This document shows, one piece after another, positions 11,309 to 23,199 of a stretch of 64,000 nucleotides of DNA; the stretch's first letter is position 1; each line of letters begins with the position of its first letter. The notes under the pieces are model-generated. The model was given only the letters and a program-made list of their open reading frames with translations. It did not search any database and had not been told where the DNA came from. A program made the position numbers and the translations under genes. Source of the DNA: Brachionus manjavacas (lineage: Eukaryota; Rotifera; Eurotatoria; Ploima; Brachionidae); NCBI GenBank assembly GCA_019054805.1, contig JAHQIY010000002.1:1550001-1614000 (forward strand), given 5' to 3'.

Positions 11309-13130
11309 ACATGAATTAAGTATATTATTTAAAAGACAAAAATATCTTTAAGTTCTGTAATTTGTAAATAATTAGTTTTTTTAGGAATTATTTTACGCAT
11401 TATTTAATATAAAAATATTTAAAAATCAATTAATGAAAGGTTTTTTTTGGTTATTCTACTCGGTAAAATGCATTCGAATCATCTTGGTAAAATTCATCAG
11501 CTAAATAATCTTATTCTTAATAAATGGATTTTTTTTCAAAATTTTAGATTAAAAATACAATTATTTTTTTTTATTTTGTTTGCTCAATTTTATACAATTA
11601 TAATTTTTAAATCAAAATAAATTAATCTAAATAATAATATTGTATCTTATCTATGGTATTTAACAAAAAAAATTTAGACAATTTACTTTAGGTTCTTTTT
11701 TATTGCCTTTAAAATGATAAATTTAAAATTAAAAGTAAGCTATATAGGAAAAAATAAGTATTTCTTTTCATTAGCTAAATATTTGTATTTACATTAAAAT
11801 TATTCTATCATCAGAAAACAAATAATGGCAAAAAAATATTTAATTCTTTTTTGGTCTTCCTTTTTTTTTTTGCTGGTTGACAAATTTAATTTCTATTTAC
11901 CATTACTGGAATTATTTAAGAAGCTTGGTATTGTTCTGTTCATTGAATTTTCATTCTGAGATATAGGCTCAAGAGTTGCTGTATAATTCCATCTTAATTC
12001 ACTGCAAAATCTTCACTTTTTTCACTTGGCTAGCATTGCAATGCAGGCCTAGTTTTTGATGGTTGAACTCTTTTATGTTTTTGACCTATTGGTTAACTTT
12101 TTGCTCGGAGCGCTGCATAAAGCTTCTCAATTGTGTAAATTTTAGCTTTTGGTTTCGCTATTCCATTAAAGTAAAATTTGATTATTTTTTTGTTTAACTT
12201 CCTTATTTGAAAAATTATTTTAGGATATTTATAGGAAAATAGCTACCATTTTGCTATTGGTATCAAAAAATCAAAGAATTGAAAAAATTATTTTATTATT
12301 AGTTAGCTGTGATTTTCGAATAGAAATAAATTTTTATTTTAAAATATTTATAGAAAAATACGACACAAAAGTTAATAATCTTTTTACTCAATAGTTTTTG
12401 TCCAGACCAAAAACTGCCTCGAGACAAAAAAATATTTTGTTATGTTGTTAATTGGAAAGATTTTAAATCATAAATTATTAATTCCAAAAATGAATAATTA
12501 TTATTTGCAAGTATTAAAATTTATAATTAATTAAACCAATTTAACTGTCAGAGCGACCAAAACCTCCAATCAGGCGTACACAGGAGCCGAAAATTCATTT
12601 CTTTTATTCATGCAAAACTCAAATCCAACAAACATGTCTGACTAGACGACTAGAATTCCGAGCTCTCGCTGTTTCCTAAACATTTTTGCATTAATGCAAA
12701 TTTAATTTATTCTCAAAAAGCATCCAAAGCCTTCTTCTGTACTTACACTCGTATAGTAACACTATTTCAAATCTCGCTAGATTGTAAGTAAGCTTAAATT
12801 TTGAAATTATTTGATAGTATAATGCATTGCTGAAACAAAAATCAACTACACTATAGCAACTTGGAGATATGGAACACACACACATAACACAAATATTATA
12901 ACTCATATATAAGTGAGATACACCGCTCAGGTTCATACTTATTCATAACCATTAATATAATATATTGAAATTCAAAATAAAATTCATCAGATTTCTTCTT
13001 TTTTTTAATTTATTTTAGAATAAACTAATAATTAATTTAACCATTTTGTGTCTCAAATAAAAAAAATTTTTTTTTTAACTTTTTCTAGAAAAATTCTACA
13101 ATCGACGGCCTATAGCAAAAATTGTACAGT
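11309..13130. other. Intergenic, promoter side of the UBAP2L gene
   Basis: A+T-rich with no convincing exon. A less A+T-rich patch at about 12540–12940 includes a short CA run near 12877 and may be 5' UTR or regulatory DNA of the next gene. The 81-codon minus-strand frame inside it is Cys/Tyr-rich without any recognisable motif. Confidence 0.45.
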
Positions 13131-16100
13131 ATGAGTCAAAATGCGACACGCAATGCCAAAGGCAACCCATCTAAATATGCATCCAACACAAAACAAACAC
13201 AAAATACTGAAGACACATCTTCTACGACTAAGAATTCACCTAAAGATGGGAGCCGAATCGCCGAAGCATTGGTTGGTTCTAAGAAGAAAATTTCTTATCC
13301 TTTTTTTTTTTAATTTTTTGTTCAACTTTATTTAGAAGCCAACACCCGAACAGATAAGACTGGCGACCATTTTAGCCGTGAAGAACGATAATTCTGAGAA
13401 CAATGTTAAAGTAAAACAAATTATTGAAGTGTGTCCAGATGTGAACGAGGACGAGGCTCTGATGGTTCTTCACGAGAACGACTATGATGTAAATAGGGTG
13501 ATAGAATACCTGATGGAAGGTGGTGGAGTATCCCTGGATTGGAAGACAGCTGGGACAAAGCCCTCCAAGCCAAAGCCATCTCCAAATCAGACTTTGGACG
13601 AAGAGCAAGCGGAGGCACCAAGAGCACCGGCGTTCAAAGACGAACGCCGCAACAGGGACAAAAGGGCTAAGCCAACTGACAGAAAGCCACGGCCAAGCAA
13701 TGTGGACTTGACAGAAAATGGCGCCAACTTGGAAGAAAGGGTCGGCTTTCTTGATTTAAAGGATGCTGATGAAAATGCGTCAAGACCGCAGATAAGGCGC
13801 GGTGGTGGCAGAGGAGGATTTGGTGGTCGCGGACGTGGTGCCCTTGGTAGAGGTGCGCCGAGGGGACGAGTTGTCAGAAACGAGCGTAGAGAGCCCAGAC
13901 GAGCTCAAAACGAATTCATTAATTCATCTCTAAAAAACACTGTCGATGATCTAGAAGACAATAATGACAAAGTGTTGCCTCAAAGTGACCAAGGAGAGAG
14001 CAATTTGCGCGAAATTGGAACTTGGAGCAATGAACAAGCCGGAAAGGGAAGGCGATTTAATCAGCGTTTTAATGGACAGTCACATGTACAAGCTGAAGAG
14101 TATGAAAATGACGAGGAGTGGCAAGGCGATTTGTCAAAGACACAAATTTTCACTGCTAGCACCCAGAAAAAAGAGTTTGCCGAGGCTGTGCAGCAAAATG
14201 ATTTTCCCATTGGTCACTTTAATGCCGAGGAGGCCTCACAGAACATTAAAAAAGCAGTCGGAATCGGATCCCAAGTGAGTCCAGCTGGTCCGGTGGCGCA
14301 AACTCCGGAGCAAAACGAGGCCAAATCTAAGCAGAATCCAAAAGTGCCGCCAAGTGCGAAGCCATTGCCTCCGCCGACCACCAAAATTCCCAAATCGGCC
14401 GTGATCATGCCTGACGGCTCCACTAGCAATTCGATTAATTTCAATCTTGACTTGCAATTTGGTGTCGATCTGGATGACCAATTGGTAAGCAAGACAAAAA
14501 ATGTGTCATCTCAACCAGTTCAGCAACCAAGTGCAAAAAGTTTAAATTGTTCCAAACCGGTCGAGACTGCAAGTAATATGCAGAAACCGCAAGCTCAAGC
14601 ACAACCTGCCACTAAGCCACAGCCATTTGTGGGCAACGCTCAAGTTCAACAACAATCTCAGACAATAGCAGCACAGCCTCAGCGTCAACAGTTTCAAAAT
14701 AAAGAAACTGCCGCTCACCTGTTGAACATATCGCCCTCAAACAAACTATCAAATAGTAATACTCAACAGCAGCCACAACAAGTGCTCAATCAACTGCAGC
14801 AAATTCAGACAAGTCATCAGAGCACAGCCTCTGTGGTCAACCCTAATAAAGTGACACCCAATTCAAACCCGAATCCGCCAACTACTCCTGGCGGAACGGT
14901 GCCTCCACCACCCGGCGTCGGTCTGCTTAATCCGAATAATTTAGTCAATCCAAACAATCCATATCTGATCGGTTTGCCATTTGTGGGTTTATATAATAAA
15001 TTCTATTTCTAAATTGCCTCAGGTTATAAACCGTAATCTATTTGAGTTTGAGTTTTAAATTTGTTACTTAATTGAATTAAAAAAAATTGAATAGTTTTAT
15101 AATTAGAAATTAATTTGATTTTTTTAAGATTCAGTTTCTGACATCAGATTTTAAAATTGATATTTATTGCTGCAGGCCGAGACACTTTAAGTTAAAATCA
15201 ATTTGAAATTCTGAGTTAAGTAAACAATAAATGATAGTTTAGAATAAATAATTAAAAAGTAGTATTTAATTTTTGGGCTTTCAAAATTTACGAAAAATTA
15301 ATTTTTGTATTTTGTTTTGGTAAATCCATGAGCTGAATATATTTGCAAGTAAACCGAGATTAATTTTTTTTCTAAGTTAAATTAAACCAAGTTTTACATT
15401 CTTTTTTTTTGCTTGAGCAAACTCTGGCCTACTAGTCTTAGAAATAAAGCAAAGTTCAAGTTCATTTCCTGGGCAGTTATTATCATAGTTAAACCAGAGT
15501 TGGTCAAAAGTAAAAAAAAAAGTCAAATTTGATTCAAATTATTTTTTAAGTCACAAAATTAAAAGGCAAAACACTTCAAGTCATTTAAGATTTTTTGCTA
15601 GCTAGCAACAGTAAGTTGTTTAAAAAAGGTTGAAAGAATGTCAAAATTTTAAACGTCTAATAAAGAAAATTTAAAATTTAAAAAATTTAATTATTCAAAA
15701 TCATAAAAAAAAAAATTTAAAGTCAACTTTAACTTGAGAGGTTTATAATTTGGGCGATGAATTTTATTTAATAGAAATAAATTTTTTTCTTTAAATTTAG
15801 AATCAAAATTTCCCATATTTTGATCAGTCACAAATCGATGCAAATTTAGTACAAATGTACAACCATTTGGCTAATATACCTCCACCAGGGGTTGGTGCCC
15901 CAAGTGGTCAATCAGGTCCACAGTATCCAAGTAAGTTAAATATCAAAGAACTTAAAAAAATAAAAGAAATATAATTTTGTTTGTTAAGTATCTGATTCAA
16001 AATTTCCGCGAAACGAGGTGGGCAATTCGAATGCTCCATTGAATGCACCAAATCCTGGTAACGTTAGTGGTCAATTAAATCAGCCACAGCAGCAACAACC

Positions 16101-16694
16101 GCCAATTAATCTTATTCCATATTTAAACAACTATCCCTTCTTTTTTCCAAATAACCCTTATCCAAATATGTTTATGCAAATACCAAACGGTGGTCAAACG
16201 ACACCAGGAACTACCAACCAGCCCCCGCCGCCTCCATTTGTCAATAAACCGCCATACACTCACAATTTTCCCAATAACCAAGAAGATTATGCCAATTATC
16301 CGGCCCAAGCCAACTCTCAAATGAAAAGTTCTAGTTCTAATTTGAGCAACGTAAATGACATGACCAACCCATCCTATTCGAAAACCGATAAACCACAGAG
16401 TGGCTATCATGCACCAACTCCCCCGAACAACTTTTCCAATCAGCTTTTGAACCAACAGAATCAACAAGGTCAACATTTAGGAAATGGTCAGTCAGGACCT
16501 CAGCCAATGGCATACATAGCGTCCATGATGGGGTCTCACAGTGGGAATATGGTTCACCCGGGCATTCAAGTAAATTTTGTTTGAGAAAAAGAACTATTAA
16601 GTTAGAAAAATTAAATTATTAACTTTCAAAGGACAACTTGAACAGAAGTTCCGGTCCGAATAACTTAAAACAAAAGTACAATTGGAACCAGTAA
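13131..16694 (+). CDS. UBAP2L: UBAP2L/Lingerer homologue
   Basis: Five exons (13131–13271, 13336–14982, 15801–15930, 15989–16569, 16632–16694) give 853 residues with consistent phases; the 818-bp third intron sits within the disordered region. Residues about 48–108 are the UBA domain, starting KPTPEQIRLATIL as in UBAP2L (TAEQIRLAQ) and ending with the NRVIEYLMEGG helix. Residues about 201–226 are an RGG box. Residues about 300–321 (EEWQGDLSKTQIFTAST) match the conserved UBAP2/Lingerer block (EWTGSLSDTVVFTAS). The rest is Gln/Asn/Pro-rich low complexity, ending YNWNQ. The family are cytoplasmic RNA-binding proteins needed for stress-granule assembly; Drosophila Lingerer also restrains growth with FMR1 and Caprin. 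A likely poly(A) signal is at 16958–16963. The donor at 13272 (GTTGGT) is weaker than the others. Confidence 0.9.
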
Positions 16695-16963
16695 AAATGT
16701 CGCTATAAAAAAATGGGTTAAAAATTTTTAGATTTTTTAAAAATGGAGAAAACCAAAGCTACAAAGCTATTCATAAAGCATGTTTAACTTATAGTTTTTT
16801 TTTATTATGATTATAATTTCAAGGATTATTATTTGATATTTGATGAATATATTTTTCATTATTTTTGTTTTAAGAGTCCGTTTTTTCGTAGAATTCACAA
16901 AAAAATTTTAAAAATTTAAAATCAATTGTCCTTTTTTTTGTTTGAACAGAAATATTAAATAAA

Positions 16964-18269
16964 ACTCGTTTTTATTAAAAGCTTATCTGTAATCATTCAT
17001 CAAGTCCGCGCAGTAAATAGAGATGGTTTTGGCAAGAAATGCTCTTGCACAGACTTGTCCAGACCTTATGTATTGTCGATTACTATTTGTTTAGAATCGG
17101 TCTAGATACCCAAATTAATTGATTTGGTCGAAATGGGTTTTAGTGGGCCTAAAGTTAAGCTAGAGAATATTTTTCTATTTTTCATTCATTTTTTTTCCTT
17201 TTTTATTTTACTTTTTACGGAATATTTATTTCGATTTTTAACTGTAACTCTTCAAAATTTATTTTTTTTTTGAAATATTAAAATAAAAAAATAGCAAAAA
17301 TATTTTTTTATCCTGATTATTAATAATTGATACTCATCGCCAAACACTTGCAAATACTAGACTGACTCAATTGAATCATATCAATCTTGTATTAAAATAA
17401 ATTTAAAAATGAATTTTTTTTATAAATGAATTTAGATAGAATTTTTCAAAAAAACATCAATTTAAAAATTTAATATCGCTAAGCATGGTTATATCGTATT
17501 ATATTATGGAAGACGAAAAAGCAAAAGATTCTTTTTGGAAAGAATTTGGAACGAACTGTACATGATCTAGAAATTTTTTTTGAGAACTATTTAGTCTTCT
17601 CATGGAGCCACATAGACCAGATTGAGAAGCTGACTCAAGCGATTTTATCTATCTTCGAAGATATTTGGCAATAAATAAAATAATTAGGTTTTGTGAAATT
17701 CAATAAGAAATGATTAAGAGAACAGAAAAAATTATAAAAATTAGCAAACATTGACAGTTGATGCAACTTTGAATGTGGCTCTATTTTGTATTCACAGAAA
17801 TTATTTTAATATTATAGAAAAAAAGTAATTCAATTTTTTTATATTTTGTTCTGTTATTTTGTACTGAACTTCACAAATCAACAATTGTATTTATTTAAAA
17901 ATATTAATAATCAATTTCTAATTTAATAATAAAAATTCAATAAAATAAATTTTTTCATTTTTAGATTCTAAGTCTCCTTCAAGAATTGCCTATTGTAACA
18001 TTTATTTTTTTATTCTTTATTTAATTATATGATAAATTTTAAAATCTTAGTTTTTGGGATTCAAAATTTATGTTTTTTATTTATTCAATTTTTGGTATCA
18101 TTTATTTAAATTAGGTAAGGTTGTTCCTGGCAAAGTGAAAAAATCTATGTTAATTTTAAAATTATCTCTTTTTAATCTTAATTTATCGGAAGATTGAAAC
18201 TCATGATCATATGTAAATTTAGATTAACAAAAAAGGTCTTTTTATGAAGTTTTTAACAATCTATGCAGT
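16964..18269. other. Intergenic, no gene seen
   Basis: A+T-rich with no extended open frame. A 26-codon stretch starting near 17486 is not supported by any neighbouring exon. Confidence 0.5.
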
Positions 18270-19145
18270 GTAAGTGCTAATGAATGGGCTTTGAATGTTA
18301 AGCTTGGTGGTCAAAACAAGGTTGTGGAAATAGACGAATCTTTGGTTTCTAAAGTTAAATACAAATTTTTAATCAAAAACACCCTAACTTTTTAAATAAA
18401 AATTTACTAATAAGAGGGCTGAAAAGAGGGATTAAACCGCTCGAAACTGGCCTGAAGTCCAACTCCTAAATTATTTTTCAAATAAATAAATACAGTAGAA
18501 TCCTTCAAAAGTGAACACTCGCCGTCGCAAGGGATTTTTGTTCATTCATAGGGCTGTTTACATTTGAGGATGCTCTCTCAAAAGTGAACTGTTCACTTTT
18601 GTGAGATTAATAAATGTTAAGTTAATTTTTGTGTAAAACAAAAATAAAAATAAAAATAAGACCATGTATTCATTTAAGTATCAGTTGAATGATGATAAAA
18701 TTAATATCTTATTTAACTAATAATCACCCTAGTTTATGTAAAGAATTTATGACTTTCGAGAGCAATTTAGTTGATGTGGCCAATGTTAAACAATCGAAAA
18801 TCGAAGATTATTTTAAAAATTAAATAAAATATGTATTATAAATTTAAAAGTCATGTATATTATGAAGATATTAAAAAAAAAATTTTGAATTTAACTGTAA
18901 ATAAATTTTTTTTTCGAGTTTTTTGTTCACTTTTTTCTAAATTTTTCATGTTCACATACCGAACGTTCACATTTGAGGGATTTTATGCCATGTAAAAAGA
19001 TTTATTTTGGTCGGTCGCAAGAAATTTTTGTTCACTTATAGGGCTGTTCACATTTGAGGATGTTCTTTTTGAGAGCTTCTACTGTAAAGTTAAATACAAC
19101 AAAGGAAGTCGTTTAAAAAAAACAAATTTGGCTATTCGTTCAGGT
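18270..19145 (+). pseudogene. Merlin/ISXO2-type transposase fossil, split by an insertion
   Basis: 18279–18364 reads in frame as NEWALNVKLGGQNKVVEIDE then SLVSKVKYK, which fits the ISXO2/Merlin block around GG-x-G-x-VEIDES and KxKYN. The match resumes after 19085 as KVKYNKGSR. Between them lies about 0.7 kb that includes the Tigger-like element. The 15-bp sequence TAAAGTTAAATACAA occurs at both break points (18350–18364 and 19085–19099). The remnant has only one recognisable catalytic block and is not functional. Confidence 0.5.
18493..19084 (+). mobile_element. Non-autonomous pogo/Tigger-like DNA transposon
   Basis: It starts TA-CAGTAGAATCCTTCAAAAG and ends CTTCTACTG-TA, giving short terminal inverted repeats (CAGTAGAA) with TA target duplications, as in the pogo/Tigger branch of Tc1/mariner. 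Just inside each end a 45-bp segment recurs in direct orientation (about 18530–18575 and 19018–19063; GGGCTGTTYACATTTGAGGA). The interior ends in a short frame, SNLVDVANVKQSKIEDYFKN then stop at about 18822, which resembles the C-terminal tail of Tigger/jerky transposases, so this is an internal-deletion derivative. Confidence 0.65.
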
Positions 19146-20826
19146 AATAAATTTTTTTTTCTAGTTCACCAATTTTTTTACAGGAAAAAACGTGTGATCT
19201 GGAGATCACTAAATGAAAGTTCACGACTTCACATAAATTATAAGATCACATACTGGACTAATGCCAATTAGTTAACATTATTTGTTTTATCTTAAACAAG
19301 AAAAAAAATTGCATGAATTTTTTTTATCTAAAGTAAAAATTAAATATAAGTCAATATTTTGAAATTTTTAATTCAAAATTTAACTCTGTTTCGCGATAAT
19401 ATTTATTTTTTAATTTAAATATCATTTAAGGCGTTTATTTGAGCCATAATTTGGATAATTCAATGAAGATTTTAAATTTGTCTTTAAGGTTTTCATAAAA
19501 AGATTGTGGAAGAATTAATTAAAGGTCAATTAAACTATTTTTTTTTAAACATTTAGGGTTTAATTAAAAAAATAAATTATTTCATCTTTTTTTCTAGATT
19601 TTAATAAATATAGCTATGATTATGTGATCATGATCATGAACTTCAAGTTGCCTAATTTATCTTCTTTAATTTGAATAGAAGATTGTCATTCAAAGACTTG
19701 AAGATTTTTTTTCAAATCAAATAAAAAATAAACATATATCATTTAAAAATAGATAATAAATCTAAATTGGCATTGATATCTCATAAGTTTCTTTTATTTT
19801 ATTGGTTTATAATCTGACAGTTTTTTTTTGCATATGAATATTAAGTTATTCAAACATTTTGTGATTTTATCTTTTATTATATCGTTTTGAATATTAGCAA
19901 GTTTTTGTCCTAATTAAAATTACTGATAAAATTAATCGATAAATCTGGGTTTAGAATAGCGAAATTAATGATAATTAGTTTTAGAATAAAAGATTCTTTT
20001 TTTAAACAATTGAATTTATTGATTTTTTTTTTCTATCTTACAAAATGTAACTTTTAATATTGATTAACTTTTTTTCTATTTAGAGTGTTTATCTTAAGAA
20101 AAGACTTTTAACTTAATATTTATTCAATAAATTATTAATTATTAATCAAAACGATTTCATTCCAAAAAAATGACAATCGGTGATCTGGAACGAAAGTGAT
20201 ATTTTTTCACAGTCTGAAAATAAATCAAACATCTAAAAAATCAATGATAACAGAATATCTTAATCTTGAATAAAATTTTTTAATTTTCCAATTCGAATTA
20301 AAATACAAAATCTCCTTTAAGTATATGAAATTTTTTCCCTCAATATAAAGATATCAAATTTAATTTATTTCTAATCAATCCGTCCAATTATAAACATTTT
20401 AGCTATAAAAAATATTATTTAAAAATTTTTTATTTTATTTTTTTAATTGCTTTGATTCCCTTTTAAACCGAATAGTGAAGTTTGTTTTTCGATTCCCTTA
20501 AAATTTTAAATTCACAAATGCAGACATTTTTGAAATTTTAATTTTTTATTAATTGAGGAAAAAAATTATTTTTTACTTTTCCATTTAAATGTCAGTAGCA
20601 AGGCAACAATAAAATTATTTTTACCATTTATTAAAAAACAAAACTTATGCACACTAACTAATAAAAAATAAAATAAACATTGAAAAATAAACTTCTTAAT
20701 ATAACTAAAACGATCAATGCTCCTGAATAAGGATACTTCTTATATGTTCTTGTGTAGATAATACGCTCAAGGAAATCAACTAAGGAAACTTGTCATACTG
20801 ATAGCCTTATAGCTTAATTATAAAGA
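19146..20826. other. Intergenic, no gene seen
   Basis: Extremely A+T-rich, with many poly-T and poly-A runs and no open frame worth reporting. Confidence 0.6.
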
Positions 20827-20990
20827 TAATAAAGAGCTACAGCAAGCGAGCTTGCGGAGATGGCTTACTTGGAAGCCATCTATGGTAGCTAATTGCGCAA
20901 AAATCGAGAGATAAATTAAGGAACTACAATAAAAGTTACAGAGACGAATACGAGATTATACAGATTGATGAGTTAAGTAGATTTAAAGTA
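20827..20990 (-). mobile_element. LINE-C 3' end fragment with two stem-loops
   Basis: It matches 46790–46930, which by its position is the 3' UTR of the minus-strand LINE-C copy there. Two stems are visible: GCAAGC/GCTTGC (20842–20855) and GATGGCTT/AAGCCATC (20859–20880). The second stem is kept in the other copy by paired substitutions. On the minus strand the element ends in a T/A-rich TTATTAT-like tail. No coding part is recognisable here. Confidence 0.6.
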
Positions 20991-21654
20991 ATTCAAAAAA
21001 TTTGTCATTAATAACAAATTAATAAAAAATAAATTAAATAATGGTAAAATAGTATAAAAAACTAATAAGAGATGAGTAATTACATATAAAGGTAGAATTG
21101 ATTAATAAAAAAGAATTTATAGAGACATTACAGATATTACATAAGATTTTAAAGAACATTACAGGTAAAGAAAAAGATAAATGTAAATAGGATAGGAAAA
21201 AATGGATCTTAAAAAGTTTTCGAGGACTTCAATTATTTTTGATGTTTTTCAAGATAAGGAAACTTTCTCTTCTTGATCCAAACTCATTTAAAAAAATTGG
21301 ATTTTTTCATTTGGTTTATTCAGGGATAAAGTTTTTTAAGTATAATATTATATGATTTACCTTATTTTGGTGTGGTTTTAATGATTGTTGTTAGTATTCT
21401 TTTTTTATTACAAATACTTTTCTCAATATTCAAAATCAAAAATTTTTTCATTATAAAAAATTCATTTACAAAAAAAGCTTAAAAGAATAAAAGCATAAAT
21501 TCCTTTTAATAATCCGATGTTTATTGTGAACAATGTTTTTTAAATTTCTAAAAGTATTCAATAAATTCCCACTGAATTAAAAACGTGAATTAATAATTTT
21601 TTTACTCTAGAATAATTTTAATCAAGCACATTTCAGAAACTCAAATGATCTGAT
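20991..21654. other. Intergenic, no gene seen
   Basis: A+T-rich, with no gene or clear repeat. Confidence 0.5.
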
Positions 21655-21840
21655 TGCTCACTAAATCACTAGTCCATCCTATTCTTGAATATAATGTTGG
21701 CGTTTGGAACCCAACAACACAAGCTAGCATACATTTAATTCATATTATTAAAATATTCCAAATGAATGAAGATTGAAGATCTTGAACAATTCTTTAAGAG
21801 AGACGAAAAAAAGGTGATTAAATTCAAATGTAGAAATTTG
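21655..21840 (+). pseudogene. LINE reverse transcriptase remnant
   Basis: The frame SLVHPILEYNVGVWNPTTQA (about 21669–21728) is the thumb motif of CR1-like reverse transcriptases (xLVRPxLEYAxxVWxP). Further on, a run of basic codons and GVIKFK resembles the RRKRGDLIQ block. Many stops and frameshifts mark it as an old fossil. Confidence 0.5.
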
Positions 21841-22388
21841 TCAAAGGTATGAAAAATGCTATAAGATATGCCTCTTCTTTCTCAAAGTTTTCTTTCGTGT
21901 TATCCAGAAGCAACGGTCTGGAAATTTTGAATTTTATTTTATTTGTATTTATTCTAAAATATGAAGGAACTCAAGTCTTTGAATAAATGATCATTTAAAA
22001 ACAATTTTAAAAAAGACAAAAATTAAAATTCGATTTTCTTGGACTTAAATGCTTATTTACAAATTTTTTAAAGAAAATTATCAAAATGTTTTGTCCTCGT
22101 CGGACATTTAATTAAAAGAAGAAAAGCTTTGGCTCAAAAAGTTTATTTATAAATTAAGTAAAAAGTTTCAATTGAAGTGATTCTTTGAACGCGTATTTAT
22201 ACCAAAATTTGATAAGCTTAGAAACATTTTACAAAGAAAGAAACTCTTGTTGAGCGAATGATAGCTATTTTTTAAAAGAACATTAAATTTAGATGTAATA
22301 AAGTGAGCAAGTAAAAATTAGAAAATTGAATAAATATAAATACATTTAAAAATATATAAAAAAAAAGCTAGTAATTTGAATTGGTAAG
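21841..22388. other. Intergenic, no gene seen
   Basis: A+T-rich, with no recognised features. Confidence 0.5.
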
Positions 22389-22665
22389 AAGGCCGAATAG
22401 CCGAATGGTTTGCGTGTTAGTCATGCAAGCAGAGGATCGAATGATTGAATACTTCAAAACCAGCTGAGGGTGAAAAAATCTTCAAAATATCTCTGCAATA
22501 CGGGGCGAATGTTTAAACCTCTTTCATCATATAAATAGGGGCAACAGTTTCGACTGGATAATAATTGCGGTGTAGATGATCAACTGTAGCCTCAGATCGA
22601 AACCGTTGCTCAAAAAGGTACTTGAAAAGTCCACTAGGATAGAAAAGGAACTAAGCTACGACATC
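22389..22665 (+). mobile_element. SINE copy 2 with tRNA-like head
   Basis: The head has a polymerase III box A-like TAGCCGAATGG (about 22397) and a box B-like GGATCGAATG (about 22433), at about the spacing found in a tRNA gene. The shared body follows: ATATCTCTGCAATACGGGGC, GTTTCGACTGGATAATAATT, TGTAGATGATCAACTG and CCACTAGGATAGAA. The head does not fold into a complete tRNA, so it is a tRNA-derived SINE and not a tRNA gene. Confidence 0.7.
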
Positions 22666-22944
22666 ACACAAAAATAATTTAAAATATATTTCTAATGAGA
22701 AAAAATTATCTTTTTCTGGAGTTGGTTTAATCTGAAGCTCAGAAATTTTAAGTTTAAATATTTCCAGATACTAAACCATTATTCATTAATTCAAAATTAC
22801 ATTTAAACTCGATAATCGAGTAAAAAAACTCCAATTAATCTTCAAAAAAAAGCTATTACTCTTTAATTTTTAAAATTTCTACGTGGTTCTTATTTTTAGA
22901 AAGTTTTTGTACAGAGATCCGGCATTGATCGGCAATAATTTTAG

Positions 22945-23199
22945 ATGACATGGCAAAAAGCCGGTAAAAGAACTAAACAAGAAAGGCTTAACAAAACTTA
23001 CACAGTAGTGGACATGTGGAATGATCTTTCAACACAAGCTATGAACTTGATAATCAACAAGGCTCTAAATAGGCTAAACATCAAATTGGCATTGGTGTGG
23101 CACTATTTCCGAGTACTGAACATATCACTGAACTTGGCTGAAACAACCGATAACAAAATATACAATCTTAGAAATGAGATATCGTTAATCGATTTTTAG
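22945..23199 (+). CDS. Orphan hypothetical ORF
   Basis: An 84-codon frame starts directly after TTTTAG, so it could begin at a splice acceptor. It is less A+T-rich than its surroundings and has an amphipathic stretch (VVDMWNDLSTQAMNLIINKA) faintly like the helical region of Tigger-type transposases. I could not join it to other exons and do not recognise it. It may be a transposon remnant. Confidence 0.2.
   Translation: MTWQKAGKRTKQERLNKTYTVVDMWNDLSTQAMNLIINKALNRLNIKLALVWHYFRVLNISLNLAETTDNKIYNLRNEISLIDF

Noticed and set aside
12691..12936. 81-codon minus-strand ORF upstream of UBAP2L
   Set aside because: No motif, no splice partner, and it lies in the likely promoter or 5' UTR of the plus-strand gene.
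22389..22450. Functional tRNA gene
   Set aside because: Box A- and B-like sequences are present, but the acceptor, D and T stems do not all pair, and the sequence continues into a repeated SINE body.
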